From: Lachnospiraceae bacterium
Lineage (GTDB): Bacteria; Bacillota; Clostridia; Lachnospirales; Lachnospiraceae
Direction of reading: 5' to 3'
DNA length: 39,900 nt
Assembly (NCBI GenBank): GCA_022774705.1
Contig: JALFLM010000153.1
Span: 1 to 39,900, forward strand
Shown one piece after another: positions 7,826 to 16,165 of this stretch. Made by a program: the position numbers and the translations under genes. Below the pieces are notes generated by a model, which saw only the letters and a list, made by a program, of their open reading frames with translations, ran no database searches and was not told the origin of the DNA. Positions within the stretch are counted from its first letter, which is position 1. Each line of letters begins with the position of its first letter.

Positions 7826-8810
7826 TACGGTTTTTCTGTTTACTGTATTTGGCCTGACTCTGTACGGCGTTTTTTACGGTGAAGATCTGGGTACCATGCT
7901 GGAGACCATTGAAAGTGTGGATGCCCTGTGGCTGATTCCCGGAATCTGTCTGGTGGTCTTTTTTATCTGGTGTGAATCCATCATTATCTGGTACATGATG
8001 CGTTCTTTCCGGATCCGACTGAAAAAACGGATATGCTTTCTTTTTTCATCCGTGGGCTTTTTTTTCAGCTGTGTTACTCCGTCGGCCACCGGCGGTCAGC
8101 CCATGCAGATCTACTATATGAAAAAAGAGAAAATTCCCATACCCGTGTCAACGGTGATCCTGATGATCGTTACGATTACATATAAACTGGTTCTTGTGGT
8201 GATCGGGCTGGGAATCCTGCTGTTGGGCCGGGATTTTCTTCACCGTTACCTGGAGGGGATTCTGCCGGTTTTCTATCTTGGGCTTGGATTGAATATTTTC
8301 TGCGTTTCTTTTATGACAATTCTTGTTTTCCATCCGGTATTTGCCGAGAAGATTCTTCATGCAGGGAGAAATCTGCTGGAAAGGCTTCGTCTGATCAGAC
8401 ATAAAAAAGAGAGGATTGAAAAACTGCAGAAATCCATGGAGGCTTATAGAGAAACTGCTGCTTATCTGGGAGCCCATAAGCATGTGCTGGCCCATGTGAT
8501 TCTGGTAACATTTGTACAGAGAATTGCATTGTTCGCCGTTACCGGATGTGTGTACGCGGCATTTCATTTATCGGGGACTTCCATGTGGGATGTAATTCTT
8601 CTTCAGGCAGTGATTTCCGTTTCTGTGGATATGCTTCCGCTGCCGGGAGGGATGGGGATCAGTGAAAAACTGTTCCTGATCATATTTGTTCCGGTGTTTG
8701 GAAGTCTGACTCTGTCGGCTATGGTTCTTTCCAGGGGACTGGGCTACTACAGCCAGCTGATAATCAGCGCTGTATTTACAATGGTGATGCAGTTCAGGTG
8801 CAGAAAGTAA
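7797..8810 (+). CDS. YbhN/UPF0104-type integral membrane protein (putative flippase)
   Basis: A 337-residue protein with about eight membrane segments, related to the membrane domain of MprF (lysyl-phosphatidylglycerol synthase) but without the catalytic domain. SATGGQPMQIYYM and the C-terminal LPLPGGMGISEKLF are typical family segments. The start at ATG 7797 is favoured by GAGGGGAGG at 7781-7790; in-frame ATGs at 7773 and 7791 are possible. It lies inside the phospholipid operon, overlapping the PAP2 gene. Family members are thought to move lipids across the membrane; that role is inferred here. Confidence 0.82.
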   Translation: MQNRKKVLFNTVFLFTVFGLTLYGVFYGEDLGTMLETIESVDALWLIPGICLVVFFIWCESIIIWYMMRSFRIRLKKRICFLFSSVGFFFSCVTPSATGGQPMQIYYMKKEKIPIPVSTVILMIVTITYKLVLVVIGLGILLLGRDFLHRYLEGILPVFYLGLGLNIFCVSFMTILVFHPVFAEKILHAGRNLLERLRLIRHKKERIEKLQKSMEAYRETAAYLGAHKHVLAHVILVTFVQRIALFAVTGCVYAAFHLSGTSMWDVILLQAVISVSVDMLPLPGGMGISEKLFLIIFVPVFGSLTLSAMVLSRGLGYYSQLIISAVFTMVMQFRCRK

Positions 8811-8824
8811 GAAGAAAGAAGAGA

Positions 8825-8863
8825 TAACTGTTCAGAGCCAACCTCGAAAATACTGAACAGTTA
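8825..8863. repeat. Short palindrome related to the 2170 element
   Basis: TAACTGTTCAG (8825-8835) and CTGAACAGTTA (8853-8863) are perfect inverted 11-mers; the left side continues AGCC.ACCTCGAAAA as in the element at 2170. It sits between the YbhN-like gene and pssA and looks like a deletion derivative that keeps only the ends. Confidence 0.75.
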
Positions 8864-8882
8864 CAGGAAGAGGAGTTTTAAT

Positions 8883-9599
8883 ATGCTGGGATTTTATGAT
8901 TATACAGTGATACTTACATATATCAGTTTTGCCAGTGCGGTGTCGGGTATTTTTCTGGCATCTGCTGCGCATCTCAGGATGGCGGTGTTCTGTCTGGCGC
9001 TGTCAGGGCTGTGTGATATGTTTGACGGGAAGGTTGCAAGGACGAAAAAGAACCGGACAGATGATGAGAAAAGCTTTGGGATTCAGATCGACTCCCTGTG
9101 TGATATGGTCTGCTTCGGGGTTCTGCCCATTGTCATCTGCTACAAGCTGGGCATGAAACATATTTACAGTATGGTGATTCTGATCTTTTACGGACTGGCG
9201 GGCCTGATCCGTCTGGCTTATTTTAATGTTACAGAGATGAAACGCCAGGAAGAAAGCGATGAAGCAAGAAAATATTATCAGGGACTGCCCATTACTTCCA
9301 TGGCAATTGCACTGCCTGTTTTCTTTGTGCTGTCACCGCTGATCCGCAATGTACAGGTGCGTCTGTGCGTGCTGCATGTGCTGGTTGCAGCGGTGGGGCT
9401 TCTGTTTATTATCAATTTCAGGCTTCGCAAGCCCTCTCCCAGAGAAGTATTTATTCTGGTGGGAATCGTGGCACTGGCAGTTATTGTGCTCATGTTTGTC
9501 TGGGAAGGCTGGCTGTTCTTCCTTCACCGCTATCTGTACCGTTTTCTGGGAAAAACCTTTAAAACAGCGTTTCTGATCGTGGGAGGACTTGCAGTATGA
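8883..9599 (+). CDS. pssA: CDP-diacylglycerol-serine O-phosphatidyltransferase
   Basis: Makes phosphatidylserine from CDP-diacylglycerol and serine at the membrane. The 238-residue protein shows the CDP-alcohol phosphotransferase motif: Asp45, Asp48-Gly49, Ala52-Arg53, Gly66, Asp70 and Asp74, with a spacer between Arg53 and Gly66 that is longer than in the shortest family members. About six to seven hydrophobic helices follow. GAGGAG precedes ATG 8883. Its stop overlaps the start of psd (ATGA), so the two enzymes are translationally coupled and form the phosphatidylethanolamine pathway. Confidence 0.92.
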   Translation: MLGFYDYTVILTYISFASAVSGIFLASAAHLRMAVFCLALSGLCDMFDGKVARTKKNRTDDEKSFGIQIDSLCDMVCFGVLPIVICYKLGMKHIYSMVILIFYGLAGLIRLAYFNVTEMKRQEESDEARKYYQGLPITSMAIALPVFFVLSPLIRNVQVRLCVLHVLVAAVGLLFIINFRLRKPSPREVFILVGIVALAVIVLMFVWEGWLFFLHRYLYRFLGKTFKTAFLIVGGLAV

Positions 9600-10546
9600 A
9601 CCGTACAGCAGACCGGAACGGCAATATAAAGGAGGAACATTCCATTCAGGATCGGTTTCTGGAATGGATGTACGGACATGCGGCAGGAAGAATTCTGCTT
9701 CGTCCTCTGGTGTGTCCTGCATTTTCCCGGCTGGGCGGTCTGATGCTCAGTACCCGGCTGTCGGCCCTTTTTGTCAGGCCTTTTATCCGCCTGAGCGGGA
9801 TCGACATGTCCGATTACGAGAAGAGGAAATATACCTCCTACAATGATTTTTTTACCAGGCGGCTGGTTCCCGGTGCCCGCAGCATTGATCAGACTCCGGA
9901 ACATTTTATCAGTCCCTGCGACAGCAGACTCAGTGTATACCGGATAGGCGGCGGGGAAAACGGCAGAGAGGACAGCGGGAAAAACGGTGAGTACGGCGGA
10001 CAGTGTGCGGTGCATATCAAATATACCCGCTATACAGTGGCGTCGCTGCTGAAAAGCCGCAGGCTGGCGGCGGAGTATGCGGGAGGTTATCTCTGGGTAT
10101 TCCGGCTGCGTGTAGATGACTATCACCGGTACAGCTATGTGGATAACGGAACCGTATCGGGCGGCAGCCGGATTCCGGGGGTTTTTCATACGGTAAATCC
10201 CGCAGCCAATGATGTCTGTCCCATTTACAAGGAGAACACCAGAGAGTACTCCTTTCTGGAATCGGAACAGTTTGGAACGATTCTGCAGATGGAAGTGGGA
10301 GCCCTTCTGGTGGGGAAAATTGAGAACCATCTCCATATCGGTGCGGTCAGCCGGGGGCAGGAAAAAGGGCATTTCGCTTTTGGAGGCTCTACTGTTATTC
10401 TTATGACGAAAAAAGGAAAAGTACGTCCTGACCGGGATATTCTGGAAAACTCGAAACAGGGAATTGAAACGCGGGTACTGCTGGGCGAAAAGGTGGGATG
10501 CGCAGTTTCGCCCGGAGAGGATGATATTCTGAAGGACAGAAGATAG
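9596..10546 (+). CDS. psd: Phosphatidylserine decarboxylase proenzyme
   Basis: Converts phosphatidylserine to phosphatidylethanolamine. A 316-residue proenzyme that self-cleaves to create a pyruvoyl group: the FGGST motif puts the cleavage before Ser265, leaving an alpha chain of about 52 residues. HLHIGAV and VDDYHRY are further family segments. The start overlaps pssA by four bases with GGGAGGA upstream. It is the last gene of the operon; a terminator begins at its stop codon. Confidence 0.93.
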   Translation: MNRTADRNGNIKEEHSIQDRFLEWMYGHAAGRILLRPLVCPAFSRLGGLMLSTRLSALFVRPFIRLSGIDMSDYEKRKYTSYNDFFTRRLVPGARSIDQTPEHFISPCDSRLSVYRIGGGENGREDSGKNGEYGGQCAVHIKYTRYTVASLLKSRRLAAEYAGGYLWVFRLRVDDYHRYSYVDNGTVSGGSRIPGVFHTVNPAANDVCPIYKENTREYSFLESEQFGTILQMEVGALLVGKIENHLHIGAVSRGQEKGHFAFGGSTVILMTKKGKVRPDRDILENSKQGIETRVLLGEKVGCAVSPGEDDILKDRR

Positions 10547-10574
10547 GACAGGTTTACGCCTGTCCCGTTTTTTT
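10546..10574 (+). terminator. Terminator after psd
   Basis: GGACAGG (10546-10552) pairs with CCTGTCC (10559-10565), followed by a T run at 10568-10574. It overlaps the end of the convergent DMT transporter gene. Confidence 0.8.
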
Positions 10575-11528
10575 GCCCGGATCTTTCTGACAGATGACGA
10601 TGGAGAACAGTACAAGCACAACTCCCAGCATTCCGCCTGCAGTCATGGGTTCGCGAAAGACCAGGATGCCCAGCAGTGTAGCAACCACCGGTTCCACGGA
10701 AGCGATAATGGAGGCTTTGCTGTTCTCCATGTATTTTAATCCGATGGTATAGGTCAGATAGGGCACAACAGTGCTTGCCAGACCGAATACCAGAGCAAAT
10801 AAAATTATGGAAACATCTCTGAAAACTATACTTCCCAGCAGTTTCACATCGGTCAGGGGAAGTACACCCACAGAAGCCGCCAGAAAAGTATAAAAAGAAA
10901 TGGTAAAGGAATCGTATCCCTTTTCGATGGCAAATTTACCGAAGATTGAGTAAAGGGCATAGCCGAATCCGGCGCCCATTCCCACCAGAATTCCGGCAGG
11001 GGAAAGGACGTCGCTGCTGCCAGCAATTCCTGTTACCAGCACGCAGCCGAAAAATGTCAGAACCAGAGCAAGTACTTTGATGCCGGTAAACTTTTCGCGA
11101 AACAGAAAGCGGGACATGACCATCACCATGGCCGGCGCGGTGTACAGAAGGACTGCTGCCACGGAAAGGGACGTCATGGTAATCGCCTTAAAATAACAGT
11201 AATTGAAGAAAACGATACTGCATATCCCGGTTCCCAGAAAACACCAGATGTCTTTCAGGCGAATCTTTAATAATTTCCTGTCATATACAAGTAAAAACAG
11301 AAACAGAGCCGCGCAGGTGACTATGGCCCGCAGAGCCACGATCTCAAGAGAAGCAAGTCCTGCATTGTTCAGACGGCGGACGAAAATACCCATGGTGCCC
11401 CACAGGATGCCCGCTGTCAGTACAAAAACGGGTGCCAGTTTTCGGATCAGAGTTTTTTCCCGGGGAATGCCGGTGGAAATATTCTGTTTTCTATCAGTTT
11501 CTTTTTTCATGTCTTTTTCCGGAATCAT
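10554..11528 (-). CDS. EamA/DMT-family transporter
   Basis: A 324-residue membrane protein with ten predicted helices arranged as two EamA repeats. WGTMGIFVRRL near the start and SIEPVV-like ASVEPVVATLLG near the end are typical of drug/metabolite exporters. A charged N-terminal extension of about 30 residues precedes the first helix. GGGAGG lies before the start on the minus strand. The gene stands alone, convergent to psd and divergent from the amino-acid importer operon. The substrate cannot be told from sequence. Confidence 0.9.
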   Translation of the reverse strand: MIPEKDMKKETDRKQNISTGIPREKTLIRKLAPVFVLTAGILWGTMGIFVRRLNNAGLASLEIVALRAIVTCAALFLFLLVYDRKLLKIRLKDIWCFLGTGICSIVFFNYCYFKAITMTSLSVAAVLLYTAPAMVMVMSRFLFREKFTGIKVLALVLTFFGCVLVTGIAGSSDVLSPAGILVGMGAGFGYALYSIFGKFAIEKGYDSFTISFYTFLAASVGVLPLTDVKLLGSIVFRDVSIILFALVFGLASTVVPYLTYTIGLKYMENSKASIIASVEPVVATLLGILVFREPMTAGGMLGVVLVLFSIVICQKDPGKKTGQA

Positions 11529-11775
11529 TTTGATTTCCTCCCTGAATATACTTTTTGCAGCAGTTTAAAGCCCTGCCATGCTGTTAAAGCCGGATCGGAA
11601 CTGCTGCGCTTTAAAAAGATGATGACGATTATAACATAAAAACACCGGTTTTGAACAGCAGGTTGCCGATTCCGGTTTTTTATGGCAGTTTATCCTGAAT
11701 ATCAGGACAGGGAAAAACGGCTGACAGATGTGCCTGAATGTGATATGATTGGAGAGTCGTGCGTGATTGGATAGA

Positions 11776-11792
11776 TGCCTGGCTCTGAACAG
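11776..11792. repeat. Partial copy of the 2170 palindrome end
   Basis: TGCCTGGCTCTGAACAG is identical over 17 bases to 2291-2307, the right end of the full element. Only this one end is present here, just before the importer promoter. Confidence 0.65.
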
Positions 11793-11806
11793 CTGCAAAA
11801 AATCAA

Positions 11807-11835
11807 TTGACAAATCATAATAGTCGGGGTATATT
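11807..11835 (+). promoter_or_regulatory. Promoter of the amino-acid ABC importer operon
   Basis: A consensus TTGACA at 11807-11812 and TATATT at 11830-11835 with a 17-base spacer. The leader of about 80 bases that follows has no clear riboswitch. Confidence 0.75.
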
Positions 11836-11917
11836 ATATCCTATAAAGTCTATATGAAATAAGGTATACAATATCCGGTCGGGCGGTGAATACATATATT
11901 TTAAGGGAGTAATCACA

Positions 11918-12643
11918 ATGGAAATGAGTGTGGTGCTGGGACAGCTGCCGCACTGTATGAAGGAGGTCAACAGACTGTTTGGGCTGAATACCGATTTTAT
12001 GCAGGAAAACCTGTCCCTTTATGTGGAAGCAGCGAAGCTGACGCTGCACATGGCAGTATTCGGAATTATATTTGCCTTAATTGTCGGTCTGATCTGCAGC
12101 ATGGTCCGTTATTTCAAGGTTCCTGTGCTGTCGCAGATTGCAGGCTGCTATATTGAATTATCAAGAAATACACCGCTTCTGATCCAGCTGTATTTTCTGT
12201 ATTTCGGTCTTCCGAAGATCGGAATCGTACTCAGTTCGGAGCAGTGCGCCGTTATCGGTCTGGCTTTTCTCGGAGGAAGCTATATGGCGGAGGCCTTTCG
12301 GAGCGGTCTCGACAATGTGCCGGGGATTCAGGTGCAATCAGCCATGAGTCTGGGCATGACTCACAGCCAGATTTTCGGGAATATCATCCTGCCTCAGGCG
12401 GTATCCAATTCCATTCCCGCATTCTGTGCCAACATTATCTTTCTGATCAAGGAAACTTCCGTATTCAGTGCGGTGGCACTGGCGGATCTGATGTTCGTAA
12501 CTAAGGATCTGATCGGTATGAATTACAATACGGATGAGGCGCTGTTTATGCTGGTGGCGGCATATCTGATCATTCTGCTGCCAATTTCAATCATCTGTAC
12601 ATTTGTGGAAAGGAAGGTTCGTTATGCAGAATATGGGGTTTGA
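11918..12643 (+). CDS. Polar amino-acid ABC transporter permease 1
   Basis: A 241-residue membrane subunit of a HisM/GlnP-type importer. After an N-terminal segment it has about five helices and the ATPase-contact EAA-like loop AEAFRSGLDNVPGIQVQSAM. GGGAGT precedes ATG 11918. It overlaps the second permease by 20 bases. The pair would form a heterodimer served by the ATPase and the lipoprotein encoded just downstream. Confidence 0.92.
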   Translation: MEMSVVLGQLPHCMKEVNRLFGLNTDFMQENLSLYVEAAKLTLHMAVFGIIFALIVGLICSMVRYFKVPVLSQIAGCYIELSRNTPLLIQLYFLYFGLPKIGIVLSSEQCAVIGLAFLGGSYMAEAFRSGLDNVPGIQVQSAMSLGMTHSQIFGNIILPQAVSNSIPAFCANIIFLIKETSVFSAVALADLMFVTKDLIGMNYNTDEALFMLVAAYLIILLPISIICTFVERKVRYAEYGV

Positions 12644-13304
12644 GGTACTGTTTCGTGGAACCAATTTTCTGAGATTGTGCGGGGGTCTGTGGGTTACCCT
12701 GCGTATCGCGCTGATATCCATGATACTGTCCATTCTCCTGGGATTTGTCCTGGGAATGATTATGAATATTCAGAATATCGTTGTGAAGGCTATCTGCAGG
12801 TTTTATCTGGAAGTTGTGCGGATCATGCCTCAGCTGGTGCTGCTGTTCCTGGTATATTTCGGGGCTGCAAAACATCTGGGCATGAACCTTTCCGGGGAAA
12901 ATGCGGCGATTATTGTATTTACCTTCTGGGGGACAGCCGAGATGGGCGATCTGGTCAGAAGTGCGCTGATCGCTATTCCGAAGCACCAGTATGAAAGCGG
13001 CTGCGGACTGGGTCTTACAAAGCTGCAGGTTTATATCTACATTATCCTGCCCCAGACTGTTCGCAGGCTGCTGCCTTCCGGAATCAATCTGCTGACCCGT
13101 ATGATCAAGACCACATCTCTTGTGGCTCTGATCGGCGTTATCGAGGTGGTGAAGGTAGGCAAACAGATCATCGATGCATCCCGCTATACAGATCCGAAGG
13201 CCGGTCTGTGGGTATACGGAGCAGTATTTATCATGTATTTTGTAATATGTTTTCCTTTTTCCAGACTTTCCGCAGCGCTGGAGAAGAAATTTGCGAATCA
13301 ATAG
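12624..13304 (+). CDS. Polar amino-acid ABC transporter permease 2
   Basis: A 226-residue HisQ/GlnP-type permease. I choose ATG 12624 (AAGGAAGG upstream) over an in-frame ATG at 12603. The EAA-like loop AEMGDLVRSALIAIPKHQYE is visible; the start overlaps permease 1. It shares the four-gene operon order permease, permease, ATPase, binding protein. Confidence 0.92.
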   Translation: MQNMGFEVLFRGTNFLRLCGGLWVTLRIALISMILSILLGFVLGMIMNIQNIVVKAICRFYLEVVRIMPQLVLLFLVYFGAAKHLGMNLSGENAAIIVFTFWGTAEMGDLVRSALIAIPKHQYESGCGLGLTKLQVYIYIILPQTVRRLLPSGINLLTRMIKTTSLVALIGVIEVVKVGKQIIDASRYTDPKAGLWVYGAVFIMYFVICFPFSRLSAALEKKFANQ

Positions 13305-13313
13305 GAGTTAGTC

Positions 13314-14069
13314 ATGGCAGAGACGATATTAGAAGTAGAGCATTTGAAAAAATCTTATGGCAGTCAGGCACTGGTCCTGAATGATATCTCCTTTTCCATT
13401 GAAAAAGGAGAGGTTGTAGTAGTTGTAGGTCCTTCCGGCTGCGGCAAAAGTACATTTTTACGATGTCTGAACCGTCTGGAGGATATTAATGAGGGCACCA
13501 TAAAGCTCCGGGGCGTGAGCTATGAAAAAGAGAAAAAGAAGGTTCATCAGTTCCGCGAAAAGGTGGGAATGGTTTTCCAGAGCTACGATCTTTTTCCCAA
13601 TATGACGATTATGGGCAATCTTCTTCTGGCCCCCATGAAGGTACAGAAACGGAAAAAAGAGGAAGTGCAGGCAGAGGCGGAGCAGCTGCTTGAGAGAGTC
13701 GGCCTGCTGGAGAAAAAGGACAGCTATCCCAGACAGCTGTCGGGCGGCCAGAAGCAGCGTGTGGCCATTGTAAGATCCCTGCTGATGCATCCCGAGGTGC
13801 TTCTGCTGGATGAGATCACAGCCGCTCTTGACCCGGAGATGGTAAGAGAGGTGCTGCAGGTTGTTCTGGAGCTTGCGAAATCAGGCATGACCATGGTTAT
13901 TGTTACCCACGAGATGGAATTTGCCAGAGCTGTTGCTGACAGAGTGATTTTCCTTGACGGGGGTAAGGTGGTGGAAGAAGCCGGTCCGGAAGAATTTTTC
14001 AATCATCCGAAGACAGACCGTGCAAAACAGTTTCTGAACAGTTTCCATTATGAAGCTGTTAATGAATAA
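13314..14069 (+). CDS. Polar amino-acid ABC transporter ATPase
   Basis: A 251-residue GlnQ/HisP-type ATPase. Walker A is GPSGCGKS, the signature is LSGGQKQR, and Walker B is [12 protein letters not shown] followed by the switch His in VTHEM. The residue after the Walker B Glu is Ile where most ATPases have Pro (DEPTSALDP), a variant also known in some amino-acid systems. It lies 9 bases after permease 2. Confidence 0.95.
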   Translation: MAETILEVEHLKKSYGSQALVLNDISFSIEKGEVVVVVGPSGCGKSTFLRCLNRLEDINEGTIKLRGVSYEKEKKKVHQFREKVGMVFQSYDLFPNMTIMGNLLLAPMKVQKRKKEEVQAEAEQLLERVGLLEKKDSYPRQLSGGQKQRVAIVRSLLMHPEVLLLDEITAALDPEMVREVLQVVLELAKSGMTMVIVTHEMEFARAVADRVIFLDGGKVVEEAGPEEFFNHPKTDRAKQFLNSFHYEAVNE

Positions 14070-14093
14070 ATATTTTCAACAGAAAGTGAGGAA

Positions 14094-15008
14094 ATGATGA
14101 TGAAAAAGAAGATGTTAAGTCTGCTGCTGGCCGTTACAATGCTGGCAGGTATTTTTGCAGGCTGCGGCAAAAGCAGTGATGAGGGAAAGGGAGCTGCCGG
14201 TAAAGAAACAACAGCCGCTGCAGGAGATGAGGGCGCTGCAGCAGGTCAGGCAAGAAGTCTGGATGAAATTAAGGAATCCGGCAAGATCAAAATAGGTGTA
14301 TTCAGTGATAAGAACCCCTTCGGATATGTGGATGAAAACGGCGAGATCCAGGGCTATGATGTTTATTTTGCAAAGAGAATCGCAAAAGACCTGCTGGGCA
14401 GCGAAGATGCGGTGGAATTTGTTTATGTGGAAGCTGCAAGCCGTGTGGAATATCTGCAGTCCGCAAAGGTTGATGTCATTCTGGCAAACTTTACAGTAAC
14501 TGACGAGAGAAAGGAAAAGGTAGATTTCGCACTGCCTTACATGAAGGTTGCTCTGGGCGTGGTATCACCTGACAGTGCTCCGATCACCAGTGTGGACGAT
14601 CTGAAGGATAAAAACCTGATCGTTGTAAAGGGTACCACAGCTGAAACCTATTTTACGGAAAATTATCCCGACCTGAAGCTGACAAAGTTTGATGAATATC
14701 AGGAAGCTTACGACGCTCTGCTGGATGGAAGAGGAGACGCATTCTCAACAGATAATACCGAAGTACTGGCATGGGCACGTCAGAACCCCGGATTTACCGT
14801 TGGCGTGGAATCCATCGGTAATATCGATACCATCGCTCCTGCTGTACAGAAGGGCAATACAGAGCTGCTGAACTGGCTGAACAGTGAGATTGAATCTCTG
14901 GCAGACGAACAGTTTTTCCATGCAGACTTTGATGCAACCTTAAAGGATGTATACGGCGACAGCATTGATCCTGAAAGTCTGGTTGTTGAAGGCGGCGTTG
15001 TAGAATAA
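14094..15008 (+). CDS. Amino-acid-binding lipoprotein (family 3), probable cystine/cysteine type
   Basis: A substrate-binding protein of 304 residues for the importer. The lipoprotein signal ends in LAGIFAGC, with Cys about residue 23 as the lipid anchor, followed by an Ala/Gly/Glu-rich linker. The SBP_bac_3 fold follows with DKNPFGYVDENGEIQGYDV, ANFTVTDERKEKVDFA and VKGTTAETYF, which resemble the CjaA/cystine-binding subgroup; the ligand is inferred and glutamate-type ligands remain possible. Three in-frame ATGs (14094, 14097, 14100) stand after GTGAGG. The LysR gene starts nine bases after the stop. Confidence 0.9.
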   Translation: MMMKKKMLSLLLAVTMLAGIFAGCGKSSDEGKGAAGKETTAAAGDEGAAAGQARSLDEIKESGKIKIGVFSDKNPFGYVDENGEIQGYDVYFAKRIAKDLLGSEDAVEFVYVEAASRVEYLQSAKVDVILANFTVTDERKEKVDFALPYMKVALGVVSPDSAPITSVDDLKDKNLIVVKGTTAETYFTENYPDLKLTKFDEYQEAYDALLDGRGDAFSTDNTEVLAWARQNPGFTVGVESIGNIDTIAPAVQKGNTELLNWLNSEIESLADEQFFHADFDATLKDVYGDSIDPESLVVEGGVVE

Positions 15009-15017
15009 GGTGAAATT

Positions 15018-15941
15018 ATGACACTTCAGCAGCTGAAATATGTGACCGCAGTGGCGGATGCGGGTTCCATGAATGAGGCGGCCAAGGCCCTTTACGTTTC
15101 ACAGCCCAGTCTTTCCGGGGCGGTAAAGGAACTGGAAGCGGAGGCGGGAATCGAGATTTTCAAGCGCACCAATAAGGGCGTTCAGCTGACTCCCGAGGGA
15201 GAGGAATTCCTGGGATATGCCCGCCAGCTGATGGAGCAGTATCAGCTGATTGAGGACCGTTTTATCAAACGGACCCGGGTAAAAAGCAAGTTCAGCGTTT
15301 CCATGCAGCATTATTCTTTTGCTGTAAAGGCATTTGTGGAGCTGGTGAAACAGTACGGCATGGATGAATATGAATTTGCCGTATCCGAGACGAAGACCAG
15401 CGAAGTGATTTCGGATGTGAGAAATTTTAAAAGCGAGCTGGGCATTCTGTTTCAGAATGAATTCAACAAAAAGGCGCTTACCAAGATCATGAAAGACAAC
15501 AATCTGGAATTTCATGCGCTGTTTGATTGCGGAACCTACGTTTATCTCTGGAAAAGTCATCCGCTGGCCGGCCAGCCGGTTATAAATATGGAGGAGCTGC
15601 GGGAATATCCCTGCCTGATGTTCGATCAGGGAAGCGACAAGTCCTTTTTCCTGGCGGAAGAGATGATGAGTACCTATGAATACAAACGGGTCATCCGGGC
15701 CAATGACCGGGCCACCATGCTGAATCTGATGGTGGGACTGAACGGTTATACCCTGTGTTCGGGCATTATCTGCGAGGAATTGAACGGCAGCGATTATACC
15801 GCTGTTCCTCTGGCGGAAAAAGAGATTATGACCATCGGATACATTCAGCGGCGCGGCATGATGCTGAGCCCGCTGGCAGTCCGGTATCTGGAGGAGATCA
15901 GAAAGTATGAAACCTGCATTCTGAAGGATTCCCGGGGATAA
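15018..15941 (+). CDS. LysR-type transcriptional regulator
   Basis: A 307-residue regulator. Residues 1-60 form the winged HTH (LQQLKYVTAVADAGSMNEAA, then VSQPSLSGAVKELE), and the rest is a two-lobed effector domain. It is co-directional with and nine bases from the binding-protein gene, so it is probably co-transcribed and controls this importer. The N-terminal wording and the neighbouring sulfur genes fit the CysB/CmbR-like sulfur-regulator group, but this is inference. A strong terminator follows. Confidence 0.9.
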   Translation: MTLQQLKYVTAVADAGSMNEAAKALYVSQPSLSGAVKELEAEAGIEIFKRTNKGVQLTPEGEEFLGYARQLMEQYQLIEDRFIKRTRVKSKFSVSMQHYSFAVKAFVELVKQYGMDEYEFAVSETKTSEVISDVRNFKSELGILFQNEFNKKALTKIMKDNNLEFHALFDCGTYVYLWKSHPLAGQPVINMEELREYPCLMFDQGSDKSFFLAEEMMSTYEYKRVIRANDRATMLNLMVGLNGYTLCSGIICEELNGSDYTAVPLAEKEIMTIGYIQRRGMMLSPLAVRYLEEIRKYETCILKDSRG

Positions 15942-15978
15942 GGAACAGGAGAATCTGAATAAAGATTCTGACAGGAAA

Positions 15979-16026
15979 GCAGGTATCTGGATATAGGAAC
16001 AACCTATAACCAGATACCTGCTTTTT
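15979..16026 (+). terminator. Terminator after the importer/LysR operon
   Basis: A 12-bp GC-rich stem (15979-15990 with 16010-16021) is extended by an inner TATAGG/CCTATA pair and followed by five T. Confidence 0.88.
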
Positions 16027-16030
16027 CATA

Positions 16031-16060
16031 TTAGACAAGTAGGGATTATCAGTATATAAT
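16031..16060 (+). promoter_or_regulatory. Promoter of metY
   Basis: TTAGAC at 16031-16036 and TATAAT at 16055-16060 with an 18-base spacer, 105 bases before the metY start. No SAM riboswitch or T-box motif is seen in the leader. Confidence 0.6.
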
Positions 16061-16095
16061 AGCCTTGTAATCAGATAGGAAATAAGAAAAACACA

Positions 16096-16121
16096 GATGC
16101 AGACAGATTCCTGTCAGCATC
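16096..16121 (+). promoter_or_regulatory. Hairpin in the metY leader
   Basis: GATGC-A-GACAG and CTGTC-A-GCATC form a 10-bp stem with one A-A mismatch around an ATTC loop, 45 bases before the start codon. No T run follows, so it is not a terminator. It may be an RNA stem or an operator dyad. Confidence 0.45.
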
Positions 16122-16165
16122 ATTCAGAAAAACAAAAACAGAACATAGAAAAGGAGAACAGCATT

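Larger units (their letters stand above)
11529..11917. other. Intergenic region between DMT exporter and ABC importer
   Basis: No gene seen. It holds a perfect 15-bp palindrome TCCTGAATATCAGGA (11693-11707), a partial copy of the dispersed palindrome (11776-11792) and the importer promoter at 11807-11835. Confidence 0.5.

Noticed and set aside
9530-10621. 363-codon open frame on the minus strand opposite psd
   Set aside because: psd has the self-cleavage motif, coupled start and terminator; the antisense frame has none of these.
16061-16165. SAM riboswitch or T-box in front of metY
   Set aside because: No T-box sequence, no SAM-box core and no terminator in the leader; only a short stem is seen.
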